Shown here piece after piece: positions 53,734 through 64,000 of a DNA stretch of 64,000 nt. The translations under genes and the position numbers were made by a program. This DNA comes from Ampelomyces quisqualis (Eukaryota > Ascomycota > Dothideomycetes > Pleosporales > Phaeosphaeriaceae). A model generated the notes under the pieces. The model made no database searches, was not told the origin of the DNA, and was given only the letters and a program-made list of their open reading frames with translations. The DNA lies in assembly GCA_018398575.1 (NCBI GenBank), contig JAGTXZ010000019.1, positions 1,736,001-1,800,000 of the forward strand. The letters are read 5' to 3'. The first letter of the stretch is position 1. Every line of letters starts with the position of its first letter.

Positions 53734-55653
53734 CTAGTATCCGTACAAATTGACATGCTCCGTGGTGGAAGCACGCAACTTGCGGTTCTCTTTGATGAGC
53801 ATCACTCGGATGACCCACGCACACCCGATCGAGCATAAAGCAAAGGCAGCAGACGCTCCGAAACCAATACCGTATCGTGGCTCGTCGTAGTCTGGCCACA
53901 AGTACGCACCATAAATGTAACCCACTTGACCGGCGCAGTTGGTCATCGCGAGAACAACCTATTCTCGATATAAGCATTGGGTTTTCCCCATGGACACGGT
54001 AAACATACAGCCTTTTTTTCCTTTGTTTGACTAAGGGTAGAAGCCGCCCACCCGATAATAACCGAATTGACCGAGTACGCGCCCATTGGAAAGATGAAGC
54101 ATGCTACATAACGGCCAGCTGTATTTAGTGTGCTTGCTGCGATGACGAATCCTACGATGGCAACGAGAAGACCGATGGTAATGTGCCATGTGCGCTCATG
54201 CATCCGTCCTGAGCTCCAACCAGTCAGAATACCAGCAGCTCCAGCGAGGATGAAAGGCGGGCAGGTCAGGACTAGAGTAATAGTGCGGTTGAAGCCGAGA
54301 GTCTTGACGACACTGTATGGGGCGTTAGTTCACGACCCCCCTGAAACTTTGCAGAGGGACTTACGTTGGGAAGAAGGAGTTGAAAGAGCAAGCGCTAAGG
54401 TGGAAATTCTGCATCAAACAGAACAACCAAGTTCTTTTGTCCTTATAGGCCTGTCTAAGGCCCTCCATAGAGCTTACAGGCTCACTTGAGTCTCCCACGC
54501 GATCACGCTCCATGCGCGCATGTGCGAGCTCACGTTCCTCGGGCTTGAGCCAGGGCGTGGTGAGAGGTGTGTTTGGCAAGAGGAAGAATCCAAAAATGGC
54601 TACGAGCGCGGTGACTGCGCCTTCACTAGGAGTAACGTAAGTAACTAGATGGAACAAGAGGGAGGAAATATTAACAGGATGAACAGCCATCGCCATCCGG
54701 CAATGCCGTTGAGCCCATCCATTCCGGCGAAGACACCGGCAGCGATCAAGCCAGAAAAGCCGGTCGCTAAGATCTGTGCACAATATAGGAGTGCAATACG
54801 TGTGGCGACCTCTGGGAGGCCATGTCAGTCCCGAAACGACTTTCGAAACGATTTACTAGCCTTTTCGCGTGTAGAAAATAGACAACATGTAGGTTGCCCC
54901 AGGGTAGAACTGTGAGTGAATTTAGGCAATGAAGATGGGACCCATTTCGTGGGGTTTTCATACCGGTGCCTATTAAGTTGTCAGTATATAATTTCCGAAC
55001 CTTATGAAATCTAACACGAACCTCTGTAACTCCCAGGAAAAACCGACACGCAACTAATCCGCCAAAATTCTGCACGAGGGCCGTACATCCAGACACCACC
55101 GCCCAAATCAACATCCACGAACTCATGTAGATGCCGGGCTTGATGCGAGTTATCAACCTACATGATAAGCCAGAGAAGTAACTTATGAGTGGAAAGTTCC
55201 ATACATGTTGGAGGGAATTTGCATCAGTACATAGCCAACGAACAGGCTATCATCGTGTCAGTACCCGCGTTGTTGAGCTGAGGTGGTGGCACCAACATGC
55301 TGACTGCGGTGTTGAACTGTACACCGCTCATGCCCAGATCCTTCTCTAGGTTGTTTAAACGAGCTTGTGCGATCGCGTTACGATCAACGTAATTCAGAAA
55401 ATACATGATGCATAATGTCGGCTGATGTACTGTCAGTTGTACAGTTATCCATCCTCGCTTGAAAAATACACACCATAAGCCTCCAATCGATTTTCTTCAC
55501 AAGCGCAATCTCAGCAGGATCCGTCTTCGCCTCAGCGCCTGTATAGTCCGCATTTTCCGAGATGCCAGGCTTGACGTGATCAAGCTCCGCCTTTTCTTCG
55601 TAAGTCTTGGTCGACTTCTCGTCCTGGACGATAGGCTGTTGTTGAGCCGCCAT
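53734..55653 (-). CDS. MFS transporter, ten exons (allantoate-permease-like)
   Basis: 487-aa permease. Model: complement(join(53734..53958,54009..54312,54365..54625,54676..54811,54861..54909,54964..54969,55022..55157,55205..55246,55297..55421,55474..55653)); all phases close. Exon 5 is only 6 bases (GCACCG, Ala-Pro) and is needed to rebuild GVTEAPFYPGATYMLS, a conserved TM4-5 stretch. The intron 54812-54860 begins GC (GCTAGT) and ends CAG; only this restores YTRKEVATRIALLYC. Donors GTTGGT and GTTAAT are also weak. Helices: TLCIMYFLNYVDRNAIAQARL (TM1), SWMLIWAVVSGCTALV, ACRFFLGV, ILATGFSGLIAAGVFAG, FILAGAAGILTG, VVLAMTNCAGQVGYIYGAYLWP. The final loops carry DYDEPRYGIGF, a family motif. Substrate unknown. 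Confidence 0.85.
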
Positions 55654-56578
55654 TTAGGTACACTGGAATCGATACTCGCGAAGAAAGATGATAGACGGGC
55701 TGAAGAAGTAGCAAAAGCCAGCTAAACAATCAATCAGACAAAAGTGCGACCTTCCATGTTCACATTATGTAGCCCTCACCCTAGCTGGGCACGGCATCAC
55801 ACATCCCTGGGGAACCAAGACTTTCCAAGCTTTTCCCCGCACGCGCAACGGCCAGATTGCCTGGCCCGTCAACTTGGCACACATCTTAGCTGCACACTGA
55901 ACTGCTGGCGCACATATCCGCTGCTCGGTGAATGAACATTCGGAGGTTCTTTTGGCCCCGCGTTTCAATGGTTTGAAGCGCGCCATATGCTTTCCTTGGA
56001 CAAGAGTCCACGCGTGGAGCTATCAAGATGGCCGATGGACTGTGTCGTGACATGAATTCTACTAGTAAGCATTGAATATGGCGTCTGTGGCGGACAGGTC
56101 GCAGAAGCATATCCGACTTAGTGTGGGAAGTGCGGTGCTGGGTGGGAGGAAGGTCGTGCGAATGTGGTTGTGCTGGATCCCGGGTTCAGTTCTCTCCTTA
56201 AAGCTCGTGGACACAATGATAACGATTTCGACCGCATCGAGCAGGTCGGTGCAGCTTGTACCACACTGGCTGCAAGACTGACTTCTACTTCGCAACATCA
56301 GCTCGAACCAATTGCAGCACACTCATCACATTCGGACTCATGTGAGGCGACGATGTAATGCCTGAGCTCGGTCGATATCTTCTTCGTGCGAGGAGTGAGA
56401 TTGACAGGGCTTCATCGTGCGAGGAGTGAGATTGACAGGGCTTCATCGTTTCAATAGCAGTTCTGTGGAGGGTACGTTGCTTTCAGCTGTCAATTATTTG
56501 CATTGCGCATGATTGTTCGCGCGTCTATATGGATCGTCTCCCATTCAGAATACTCACCACAGTCGTCGCATTACGCTC
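55654..56578. other. Gene-free interval with a short tandem duplication
   Basis: Upstream of the ten-exon transporter and downstream of the glucanase. No coding evidence. Holds the 31-bp duplication at 56385-56446. Confidence 0.5.
56385..56446 (+). repeat. Perfect 31-bp tandem duplication
   Basis: Units 56385-56415 and 56416-56446 are identical (CGTGCGAGGAGTGAG...CTTCAT); three further bases of a third unit follow. Confidence 0.9.
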
Positions 56579-58164
56579 CTAGCATAACGTTCCGAACTTG
56601 TACTCGACCTGCCCGCCTCTGATGGCTGGGAAAACGCCTGCGTCGATGAGACGGAATGCATCCCACTCGGCGGCTCCCTCAGTCTTGAAGTTCCACCAGA
56701 ACCACCCTTGCGTCTTCTTCTCGTAGGCTGCGATCTGAGCTTCAATGTAACGTCGGGTATCGTCTTTGAAAGATTTTGACCACTGGTTGATATTGTTCTG
56801 GAAGCCGCAGTTACCAATGAACGAGCTACCGGGCAGGGTGCCATCGTAGCGGGCACCGCGACCATAGCCATTGAGATACTTCGCACAATCAGTCATTGCC
56901 CCAGTCCATTCTCCGACAAATGCTGATATTAGGTTAGTATTAGCTCATCTCTTCCAGAACTCGCTGCAATACTTACTCCACTTGTCGGCCCCGTTGTAGG
57001 ATTCTGATTTGCTACAAGCGAGCTGCTGATGCTGAAGCGCGGACAGTTGAAGGAGGCCTTGGTCGAAAACTTGGTATTCGTGATGGTCAATTGCGACGTT
57101 TTGCGCATTGTTGTCAGATGGCGTGAGGAAGCCGTTCCATGTGTTTGGTGCCTGGAACCCATCGTGCAAGATGACAGGCGTATCGGACACGTCGCGAACC
57201 TGACCATAGCCATCGCGATAGAATTGTGCCGTCACATCTCGGCTGATGCCTTCGATGTAGAGTGCCGGCTCGTTCAGAAGCTGAATACCGATGATAACGT
57301 CCTGATATTTGGTCTGCGCGTACTTCTGCGAGATAGTCTTGAGCACTTGGAGTGTTTGCCGCACAGTGTTGCCAGTCTGCCACTGAGGGCGGTCTATCCG
57401 CTGCCCGGAATTATCGTAGCCATTCTTGGTGTTGAGTTAGTGTTCGTTTTCATGGATCATTTATGCTGACGAAGACTGACCTGGGAGCCTGGCGCACCGT
57501 GGAGGTCAATAACAATCTTCAGACCTAGACTTCGTGCCCAATCGATGGCGGCATCGATGTAAACATTGGCGCCTGAGACATATGGCGAGTCGAACGTATC
57601 GTACGCCCAATAGCCAACTGGAATGCGCACAACGTTGAATCCAGCCTTTTTGATCTTGTTGAAGTCTTCCCATCGCACCCATGTATCCCAGTGCTTTCGG
57701 AGGATACTGAGCGCGGCGTCTCGGCCAAGAGCTTTTCCAAGCGTATACTCGTCGACGATGTCTTTTTGTGGCCGATTCTGGTTCGCGGCGTCAAAGATTG
57801 AAGGTGTGATCCATCTGCAGGTATTTGATTAGCTCAATGGTCGCTCGTCGTGACACATACGTGTGGCACATGGCACCGGTACTTACGGCTCCAACACAAG
57901 CCATCCACCAATATTAACACCTCTTATTTTCTCCTCGCCCCAACGGAAATCGACCCCGCGCTTCTCACTGTTTGTCGTTAGCGAAACTGTTTCGAACACA
58001 TTTTTGCTGCCCGAGCCGCAGTGGTCGCCACCGCGATGGAGGTCGTCCCGATATAGCAATCTGCATTCCACATGGTAAACATGTGCACGAAAAACAACTT
58101 ACGTGGGAACCGCAAGCGCAGCAGCGCATAGTGACAGTGCGGCAATGGCTCGCGCGATTATCAT
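56579..58164 (-). CDS. Secreted GH5 exo-beta-1,3-glucanase
   Basis: 422-aa secreted glycoside hydrolase releasing glucose from beta-1,3-glucan. Model: complement(join(56579..56922,56977..57424,57481..57814,57887..57967,58103..58164)). Introns end in good sites, one with a perfect TACTAAC branch. Signal peptide: MIIARAIAALSLCAAALAVP; TEKR after it may be a Kex2-type site. GH5_9 features: GVNIGGWLVLEPWITPSIF near residue 37, RIPVGYWAY at 111, DLHGAPGSQNGYDNSG at 151, acid/base Glu211 (LLNEP), HHEYQVF at 273 and nucleophile Glu313 (VGEWTGAMTDC). C-terminus QGWFWWNFKTEGAAEWDAFRL is typical. Role: wall-glucan turnover or nutrient release. It is flanked on both sides by MFS transporters. Confidence 0.93.
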
Positions 58165-59464
58165 ATTGCAGAATTATGTAGTATTGAGAAATTATGGTAA
58201 AAGTGTGTGGTCGAGAAATGCGTTGACACGGGATCCAAATAGGGTCTGAGAAATGCAGGGAGATGAGATGGATCAACAACACGTCAAGGTAGAAGAATTC
58301 CGCCTAAGACGGGAGCTTGCTGCACGTTCCTTGCAGTTGCCGATCCCTAGAATCACCGCGTGTATAACTCGCTGGCTATGGGCTGAGTCGCGTTGGGGTT
58401 GGGTCAAGTTTGCAGGCGCAAACCTGACGTGGTAGGCTGAATCGACGTGGCAAGAGGAAACGGGCAGAAACAGGTTAATGCACTTATATGTACCTTCTTG
58501 GCCCGACTGCTGACAGGAGGTAACAACTCGTGGAGGGATACTACAGAAAGCATGGTTCGGTGATGGTTTGTCGTGAAGATCATGTGGACCGGCGCACACA
58601 TAGCCCTCAAGCTATTCCTAGGCCGGCTACGAGAGTTGTGCATCTCCATTATTTGTACGGAGTACTCCGTAGCTGAAAGGGGGTTTATCCGGCAAGGCTC
58701 AAGCTAATGAGACATACGGGAGTATGTCATCATGCAAATGTTGTTGGCTGCATGTCGTCTGCGGTTGAGCGAAATGCTCTCCTGGGGGCTGGAACATGTC
58801 AATAATAGATTAGGTAGCACAGCCCTGCTGTGCTGTGAGCTAGAGGCTTGAAATAGCAGTATCCATGTCGAAAGTCTCATGATGCGTCTCGTTGGCCCGG
58901 TCGGCCTGCTCAGTGGGTTAGCAATTTGACGCAACAACCTATCATAGTACGTTAAGCCCTTGTTGATCTTCAACAAAACTCTGCCACCGGCGTAATGCGC
59001 TGGCAGGGCGTTGCTGAGCGTTTAGTGGGCAATCAAGCTTCCGCAATGCAGACAGGCGATTGGACCATTTGACCATGTTCTCTGTGTGAGAGTGCAGAAA
59101 TGAAGATATGTGAAGCCCATCGGTGGGCGTGTCTGTGGTGGGAGTTGAATCGCCATGACACAATAGGAAGCTGTAGACTGGAGGCTTGCGGGAAGACAGG
59201 GTTGGCTTCTTGCATGTAAAGGACGCGACGATCTGTATACGCAGATGGAGGTCATGGAGAAGAAAGAGGTAGGAGGTGCGATCAAGCTGTGTGGCGTCCT
59301 TGCCCCGCGCCACCCGGCAACGCTAATGTTGATCAACCAAGATTAACATCGGTGGACGCTCGTACTCGGGCATTTCAACTGAACCTCAAAACAACCCTGC
59401 GCGCTGCTGGGGAATACCAACAAGTATGCGAATCCTGTCATTGCCCTAGCAGAGAATTACTTGC
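58165..59464. other. 1.3-kb gene-free interval
   Basis: Upstream of the glucanase. Minus-strand ORFs at 58273-58599 and 58942-59313 show no domain. A weak tRNA A-box look-alike at 58903-58921 is rejected elsewhere. Probably the glucanase promoter and transporter 3' UTR. Confidence 0.45.
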
Positions 59465-61037
59465 CTAAAGGTTCCTCTTGAACAACCACCCTCCAAGCCA
59501 CAAGAAAGCCGGCACCGCAGCAATCGCTGATATCAACCCAAGCACCCAAGCCATCGTGGTCCATCCCTTACTCTCTACAATGAACCCCGCCAGCAAAGGA
59601 CCCGCCATACAACCGCCAGCAAACGCTACATTAAACAGCGCATAAGCTTGCGCAAACGCACCACCTTTGCCAAAGCCCGGGTGCCCACGTGCAAGCATGC
59701 TCTTCTCCTTTGCCTCGGCCACACTTGATATCTCGGCCATGATGGGCGGAAAGGTAATTGCTAGGAACAGTCCAGTAACAGCTAGTAGTGCGCAAAGTAG
59801 TACTTTGTCCTCTATGCTGTTCTCGTCGACGAATCGCAGACACACGAGTGGTGGACAGGCGCAGAGAAAGCCGAAAGCGACGAAGTAGCGACCGCCGAAC
59901 TTGTCGCTGAGCCACCCAAATAATGGTGCAAGGAAGCCGGGAATCACAAGCGGGAGGAAGAGTAGACCTGCACCTGTCGAGGTCCAGCCAAAAACGTTGG
60001 CTGCGTGGATTGTAAGGACGGAGTCGAAAGAGGTCAGAAGCGCGGCTTGCAAGAGAGAGCAAACTAGGGCGGCCCATAGACGGCGGGAGTATAGGAGCGA
60101 GAGTACAGGAGGAAGACGATCTCGACGGCGTTGGCGAAACTCCGAAGGATCGATTGCTGGCTGGGCTTCCGCGGCTGGTGTAGGTTTCTCTGGGTCTGGA
60201 TCTGTTGAAGCCGTCCCCTGGCTTGGCTCGTTGCTGCCAGCCACTGCCGCTCTTGTAGCTGTATTGGGGTCCCATCGAGCAGCCACCTTCTTCTCCACCA
60301 GCAAAAGTCGAAGTACGATATCCAGACCTATCAGGGCATATGCCATACCAAATACGGCGTTGTATCCTGCGTGATCAAAGACTACTCCACCAAGAAGCGG
60401 AGCGATCAAGATACCCAGTGACATCCCAAGGCTGATCCAGCCAGTTGCCTGAGCAAGTTGTTCTTGCGGCACAGTATCAGCCAATAACGCCAACCCCACA
60501 ACCCATCTACACCGCGTCAGCAACCTCTTCCTTGTTCAAACCACGGATGCACTCACACAACCGCCGCCGAAGCCCCCTGCAACACCCTTCCTGTGATCAA
60601 GATCCCCACCGAATTTCCCACGTTGAGCAACACCGTCGACCCCAGCAGCGCAAACAGCCCCAACAACAACGGCGACCGCCTCGACGTCCCCCGATCCGCT
60701 AACCACCCACACACGGGCGAAAATACAAGCAGCGAAGCCCCGTAGATAGCTATGAGCACCGAGACCCAGTGTTGTATGCTTGACCACTGCACGTGACTGC
60801 GCGTCTGCAAGGCGAAAGGGATGACGGGTACGATGACGCCATACAAGAACATATCCTGTCCATACATGCCTTAGCACGCGAGCAACAGCAATGTTTTCAG
60901 GACGCAGAACTACGCACAGTAAACACAGCGAGCGCTATGGTCGCGATGATGAATCCGTTTGAGCTCCTGAACTGGAGCATCAACGGTGGTTGGGAACCAT
61001 GTTGTGTTAATGACGACAGCCAGGGTGCGCGCGGCAT
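59465..61037 (-). CDS. MFS transporter (drug:H+ antiporter / vesicular-amine type)
   Basis: 486-aa membrane transporter. Model: complement(join(59465..60506,60557..60855,60918..61037)), introns 50 and 61 bp. TM1 is split by the first intron (FIIATIALAVFT / DMFLYGVIVPVIPFAL), where D-M-F-x-Y-G-x-x-V-P is the signature of this subgroup. GWLADRGTSRRSPLLLG is the MFS loop 2-3 motif; VLQGASAAVVWVVGLALLADTVP spans the second junction; GWISLGMSLGILIAPLLGG is the antiporter motif C region. The central loop is Pro/Glu-rich, and the second half has LPLVIPGFLAPLFGWLSDKFGG. Twelve to fourteen helices. By family it exports drugs or toxic metabolites, or moves amines; the substrate here is unknown. Start: ATG 61037; the open frame upstream lacks an ATG. 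Confidence 0.88.
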
Positions 61038-61515
61038 GGTGGAGTCGGATGGAGGCTGGCCAAACGAATCTGGAACGACGGGGATGTCGGGCGGAATTTG
61101 ATGCGAGCTGTTCGGTGCGTGGAGACGAGATGCATTATCCGGGTAGGTGGAATGCGCCAAGGGGGAGGTTCGGGGGTGGCTATGTTTGCGTGGGCCGAAG
61201 CTAGCGAGGCTGACACCCCGCTGGAGTGTGTTGGTGGTGTGGGCCTGGGTTCATGCTAATGATCTGAACATCTTGGCGCGATTGGTTATGGGAATAGTTT
61301 TGGCATGGAAAGATGGAGAGGACGCAGGAGTTGCGTGACGTTGGGATACGATGTTGGTGCGACCATGCATTGAAAGCGTTTGCGAAACTTTGAAAGTCGC
61401 AGTCAAAGACAATATCGCGCTAGAAGAAGTCATGTTGGAATAAGACTATTTACACAAGCATCTCGCCCTTGACCACACTGCAGCAACCCAATTCCAGATT
61501 CTTATCATGACGTAC
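61038..61515. other. Gene-free interval
   Basis: Between the transporter start and the GH45 stop, same strand. Nothing coding seen. Confidence 0.45.
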
Positions 61516-62325
61516 CTAAGTAGGCGTCTGCCCATTGCGAATGCACTTACTCTTATCTGTCAAGGCCTTGGGGCAAGTAACCTCCTTAAAGCTAATATCT
61601 GGGTTGTCCGCGCCACGAAACCAGTCGAACCTCCAATGGCAACCGGCCTTGAGCTTCTCGGGGAAGGCATCACACTCTGGGCGCGACCCTATGCCTCCGT
61701 ATTGCTGGCCCCAGCCTTGTGGTGGTGCACCCCATTGGTTTGTGCAGGCGTTGAAGAGGCCGACACCGCCGCCTAGAAGACCGTTAGCATGTACACAGAA
61801 CGGTGTACTGAAGAGGTTGCTTACCTGGCATGGCAATGTCGAAGTGGTTCTGTCCAAGATCACTACCGGTATTGGTGGCTTGCACAATCATCTTCTTGCC
61901 ATTAACAGGGCCGGATGTGAACGTCAATCTGAAATCCATATGTCAGTAATGCTGTAGGACAATAGCTTGATGGTCTACGCTTACTCGTAGCAGGCACAGC
62001 ACCAAGCACTCTCCGTCTGACCGGCCAGCCTCACGGCAGAGAAGCCATACGCCAAATTATCATCTACAGCCCATGGGCTCTGGTCTGAACACATGTATGC
62101 CTGTCCGCCGTCCCCACAGCCGTTCTTAGCAGCCATGTTGGCGAGTGGATTATCCTGCTTGTCACAGGACTGGATGGGTTGGTTCACGGAGGCCTTTCCT
62201 GACCAACCGCAGGAGCCCTTGCAGCAGTCCCAGTATCTGGTCGTCTTTCCGGTTTGGGTTTGGGCATCGACTATTGCGAGTCCTGTGGTCAGTGCCAGGA
62301 CTGCGATCTGCTTGAATGAAACCAT
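61516..62325 (-). CDS. Secreted GH45 endoglucanase
   Basis: 233-aa secreted endo-beta-1,4-glucanase, inverting. Model: complement(join(61516..61772,61825..61928,61985..62325)), introns 52 and 56 bp. Signal peptide MVSFKQIAVLALTTGLAIVDA. The mature protein begins with the family signature TTRYWDCCKGSCGW, with catalytic base Asp33; the second catalytic Asp144 lies in NHFDIAMPGGGVG. Many paired Cys (CCxGSCGW, SCDKQ, NGCGDGG, YMCSDQ, WCCACYELTF) fit the double-psi beta-barrel. No cellulose-binding module. The C-terminus is uncertain: a GTAAGT at about 61,543 could start another intron that would replace the last ten residues. Likely works on plant cell-wall cellulose outside the cell. Confidence 0.9.
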
Positions 62326-63528
62326 GATATGTTATTATTCGCTGATGGTTTTGTGGTTCGTAATTCGGCCAAGGAAGCAAGAGCTGGTGATGCCCAGTTG
62401 GAGGGAACCTACCATCAAGATATATGGAAGTCGCCAATGTGGATTCTATGGCAGGTCCATTGCCACCTTTTAATTTGTTTGATTGCGGTCTATCCCAGAA
62501 TATGCGCAAGTTTGCTTCCATGGGATGCCCCTGCAGTCTTTTGGAGTTGGCCCATCGTCGCCAACCCGGCTTGCGGCTCCCGGACTCACCACCAAGGCCT
62601 CCATATATCTCAGACGTTGACAAAAGGCGGTCAACACGATCGTTCGGCGAATATTTTTTGACACGTAATGGTCAGACCCCGAGAAGCCGAAATTTGCCAA
62701 GATGTTGAGTCAGTGACGAAAGCAACACTCATTGCTGTTGCGGTGTGCATACACGGTAGAATATACTTCCGCAAAGCTTGGTTCGCGTGGCTGGTATTGC
62801 ACATGCAGTGGTAACACAGAGACCTTGACCAATGTAGGCGGCATAAATGAGTTGTTGATGGAGATGACGAATATCAGGAAGGATTCGACAAGGATGTAGA
62901 GAAAAGCAGAAACCGAGGTACCCACTCGGCTCTTCATCTCGAGCAGCCCACATCGACATCATTACCACGCGTCGTGTTGTTCCATAAGTTCGTTGTTGAT
63001 CCTCCCACTTCCTATTCGTGGTGGAGAATCGCTAAACCACTGGTGGACTGGAGACCGACTCAACAGGCGACGAAGGGGTGTTATGCTCAGTAGATTCAGT
63101 TCATGTTCACGTGGTGCCCTTGATTGACTTGCGATTTCCTAACAAACAGTCAGCGCACGCCCTTCTTAAACAAGTAGCGGGGCGTTCGCAGCTTTACAAA
63201 ATCCAACTCTTCATTTTTTGGTTCTCAAAACCGCACTAGTCCGTCTAATCCCAGTGTTTGGGAGGCCCGTGGCAAATTGTTCTTTCGCTGCCATCGTCTT
63301 TGCGTCTGGATTGCCCAAGAGAGCGATACGGGTGAGTGCTGAGTACAAGAGCAAGGATAGGCAAACATTGCATACTAGCGCGGATCACTCAGCGATACAG
63401 AACCAACACGGGGGACCAAGAGATGTATTCTTCAGGCTCTGTAAAAGTGTACGGACAGCGCGTTTCCTGCTTCGAACCCGCTAGAAGAGTCGTGTAGAGG
63501 CTGATTGATGGGGTCTCTCAGACATGTG
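62326..63528. other. 1.2-kb gene-free interval
   Basis: Upstream of GH45. Several 75-95 codon ORFs overlap on both strands without domain or signal peptide. Presumed GH45 promoter; no site recognised. Confidence 0.45.
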
Positions 63529-63750
63529 CTACCGCCTGCAACGCCTTGCCCTCCGGCCTATGAAGAAAGGTCGCCCACTCCCGATCGAGGCGTCCTTCCA
63601 GTACGAGAATTGAGTCTGTGCATTTCTTTCCTTTGGTGCAGGTCGAAGAAGCCATACAGTCGCCGCGATGGTTGCAACCGCAATGCAGATGAGGTAGGGT
63701 AGAAGGTGAGTGTGCGTGTCGTCTGCCGTGATGGTGTTTTCGGGATCCAT
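63529..63750 (-). CDS. Possible small one-pass membrane protein
   Basis: 73-aa ORF from an ATG at 63750 in a good context (GACAATGG). Short acidic N-terminus (MDPENTITADD), one membrane helix (LLPYLICIAVATIAATVWLL) at about 16-35, then a basic tail (RPAPKERNAQ, GRRARRCRR), so the helix obeys the positive-inside rule. No family recognised. The frame is open upstream of the ATG, and the size is near the noise level; treat as tentative. Confidence 0.35.
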   Translation of the reverse strand: MDPENTITADDTHTHLLPYLICIAVATIAATVWLLRPAPKERNAQTQFSYWKDASIGSGRPFFIGRRARRCRR

Positions 63751-64000
63751 TGTCAAATTGCTTGGAGACTTGAAAAATCTTCTGATGGTGCTTCGCAAAG
63801 CAGTGCTGGGGTCGGATGAACAAAGCTGCAAGCGCGGGCAGGTTGCTCGTGAAGCTTAAGAGTTGTCAAGGGAAGAAAAAGGAAATCAGGATGACATGTG
63901 AAAGAAGACCAAACCGGCGTTTACCTTGTACATTTGGGGCGTCTTACTGCAACCACATTCTTTAGCACGCATCAGAGTCAGCTGCTCACCATGACTGGCC

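Noticed and set aside
58903..58921. GGCCTGCTCAGTGGGTTAG, resembling a tRNA A box
   Set aside because: No T-arm GTTCRANNC follows at the right distance and no acceptor stem can be paired.
58942..59313. 123-codon minus-strand ORF
   Set aside because: No ATG-context, domain or splice support; overlapping ORFs in other frames are similar.
63465..63490. TTCGAACCCG, resembling a tRNA T loop on the minus strand
   Set aside because: The flanking bases do not form a T stem and no A box precedes it.

Overview
The window looks like nuclear DNA of a filamentous ascomycete (Pezizomycotina, most likely Dothideomycetes/Pleosporales). The evidence is short introns (mostly 46-60 bp, GT..AG with CTAAC/CTGAC-like branch sites), genes packed on both strands, fungus-specific families (SAT4/PTH11-like receptor, Unc13-like MHD protein, HPP membrane protein, GH45, AA5 copper oxidase), and an AT-rich block carrying the C-to-T signature of repeat-induced point mutation (RIP). 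Species cannot be fixed from sequence alone. Gene models were spliced by eye from both strands, so exon limits are predictions.

Left arm (0.2-22 kb): a bZIP transcription factor, a PAF-acetylhydrolase-type lipase, the ribosome-biogenesis factor SLX9, a SAT4-type seven-helix protein, an acidic Tyr/Asp-rich protein, an XPG/FEN1-family nuclease, an HPP membrane protein, a 66-residue zinc-ribbon protein found only by splicing, a secreted galactose-oxidase-like enzyme, a Cys/His-rich unknown and a 5'-truncated aminoglycoside-phosphotransferase-like relic. A short foldback and tandem repeats lie at about 19.2-19.3 kb.

Core block (22-28.5 kb): the SWR1 chromatin remodeller and, divergently, the complex I subunit NDUFB8.

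Degenerate island (29-37 kb): at least four broken BTB/POZ genes on both strands (one also with two CCHC zinc knuckles), an unrecognised decayed gene, and an AT-rich block. In that block sits a 1,275-bp LTR element whose two 175-bp LTRs differ at 43 positions, every one a C-to-T or G-to-A change in the left copy, between matching GTAAC target-site duplications.

Second core block (37.5-48.8 kb): an Unc13/Munc13-like protein, a small bHLH factor, the histidine methyltransferase HPM1, a one-pass membrane protein and mitochondrial threonyl-tRNA synthetase.

Right arm (48.9-64 kb): nutrient-acquisition genes: a decayed MFS transporter, an intact MFS transporter divergent from a Gfo/Idh/MocA oxidoreductase, a ten-exon MFS transporter, a secreted GH5 exo-beta-1,3-glucanase, a third MFS transporter and a secreted GH45 endoglucanase, then a possible small membrane protein. 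Together these could hydrolyse extracellular glucans, import the products and oxidise them, but co-regulation is inference.
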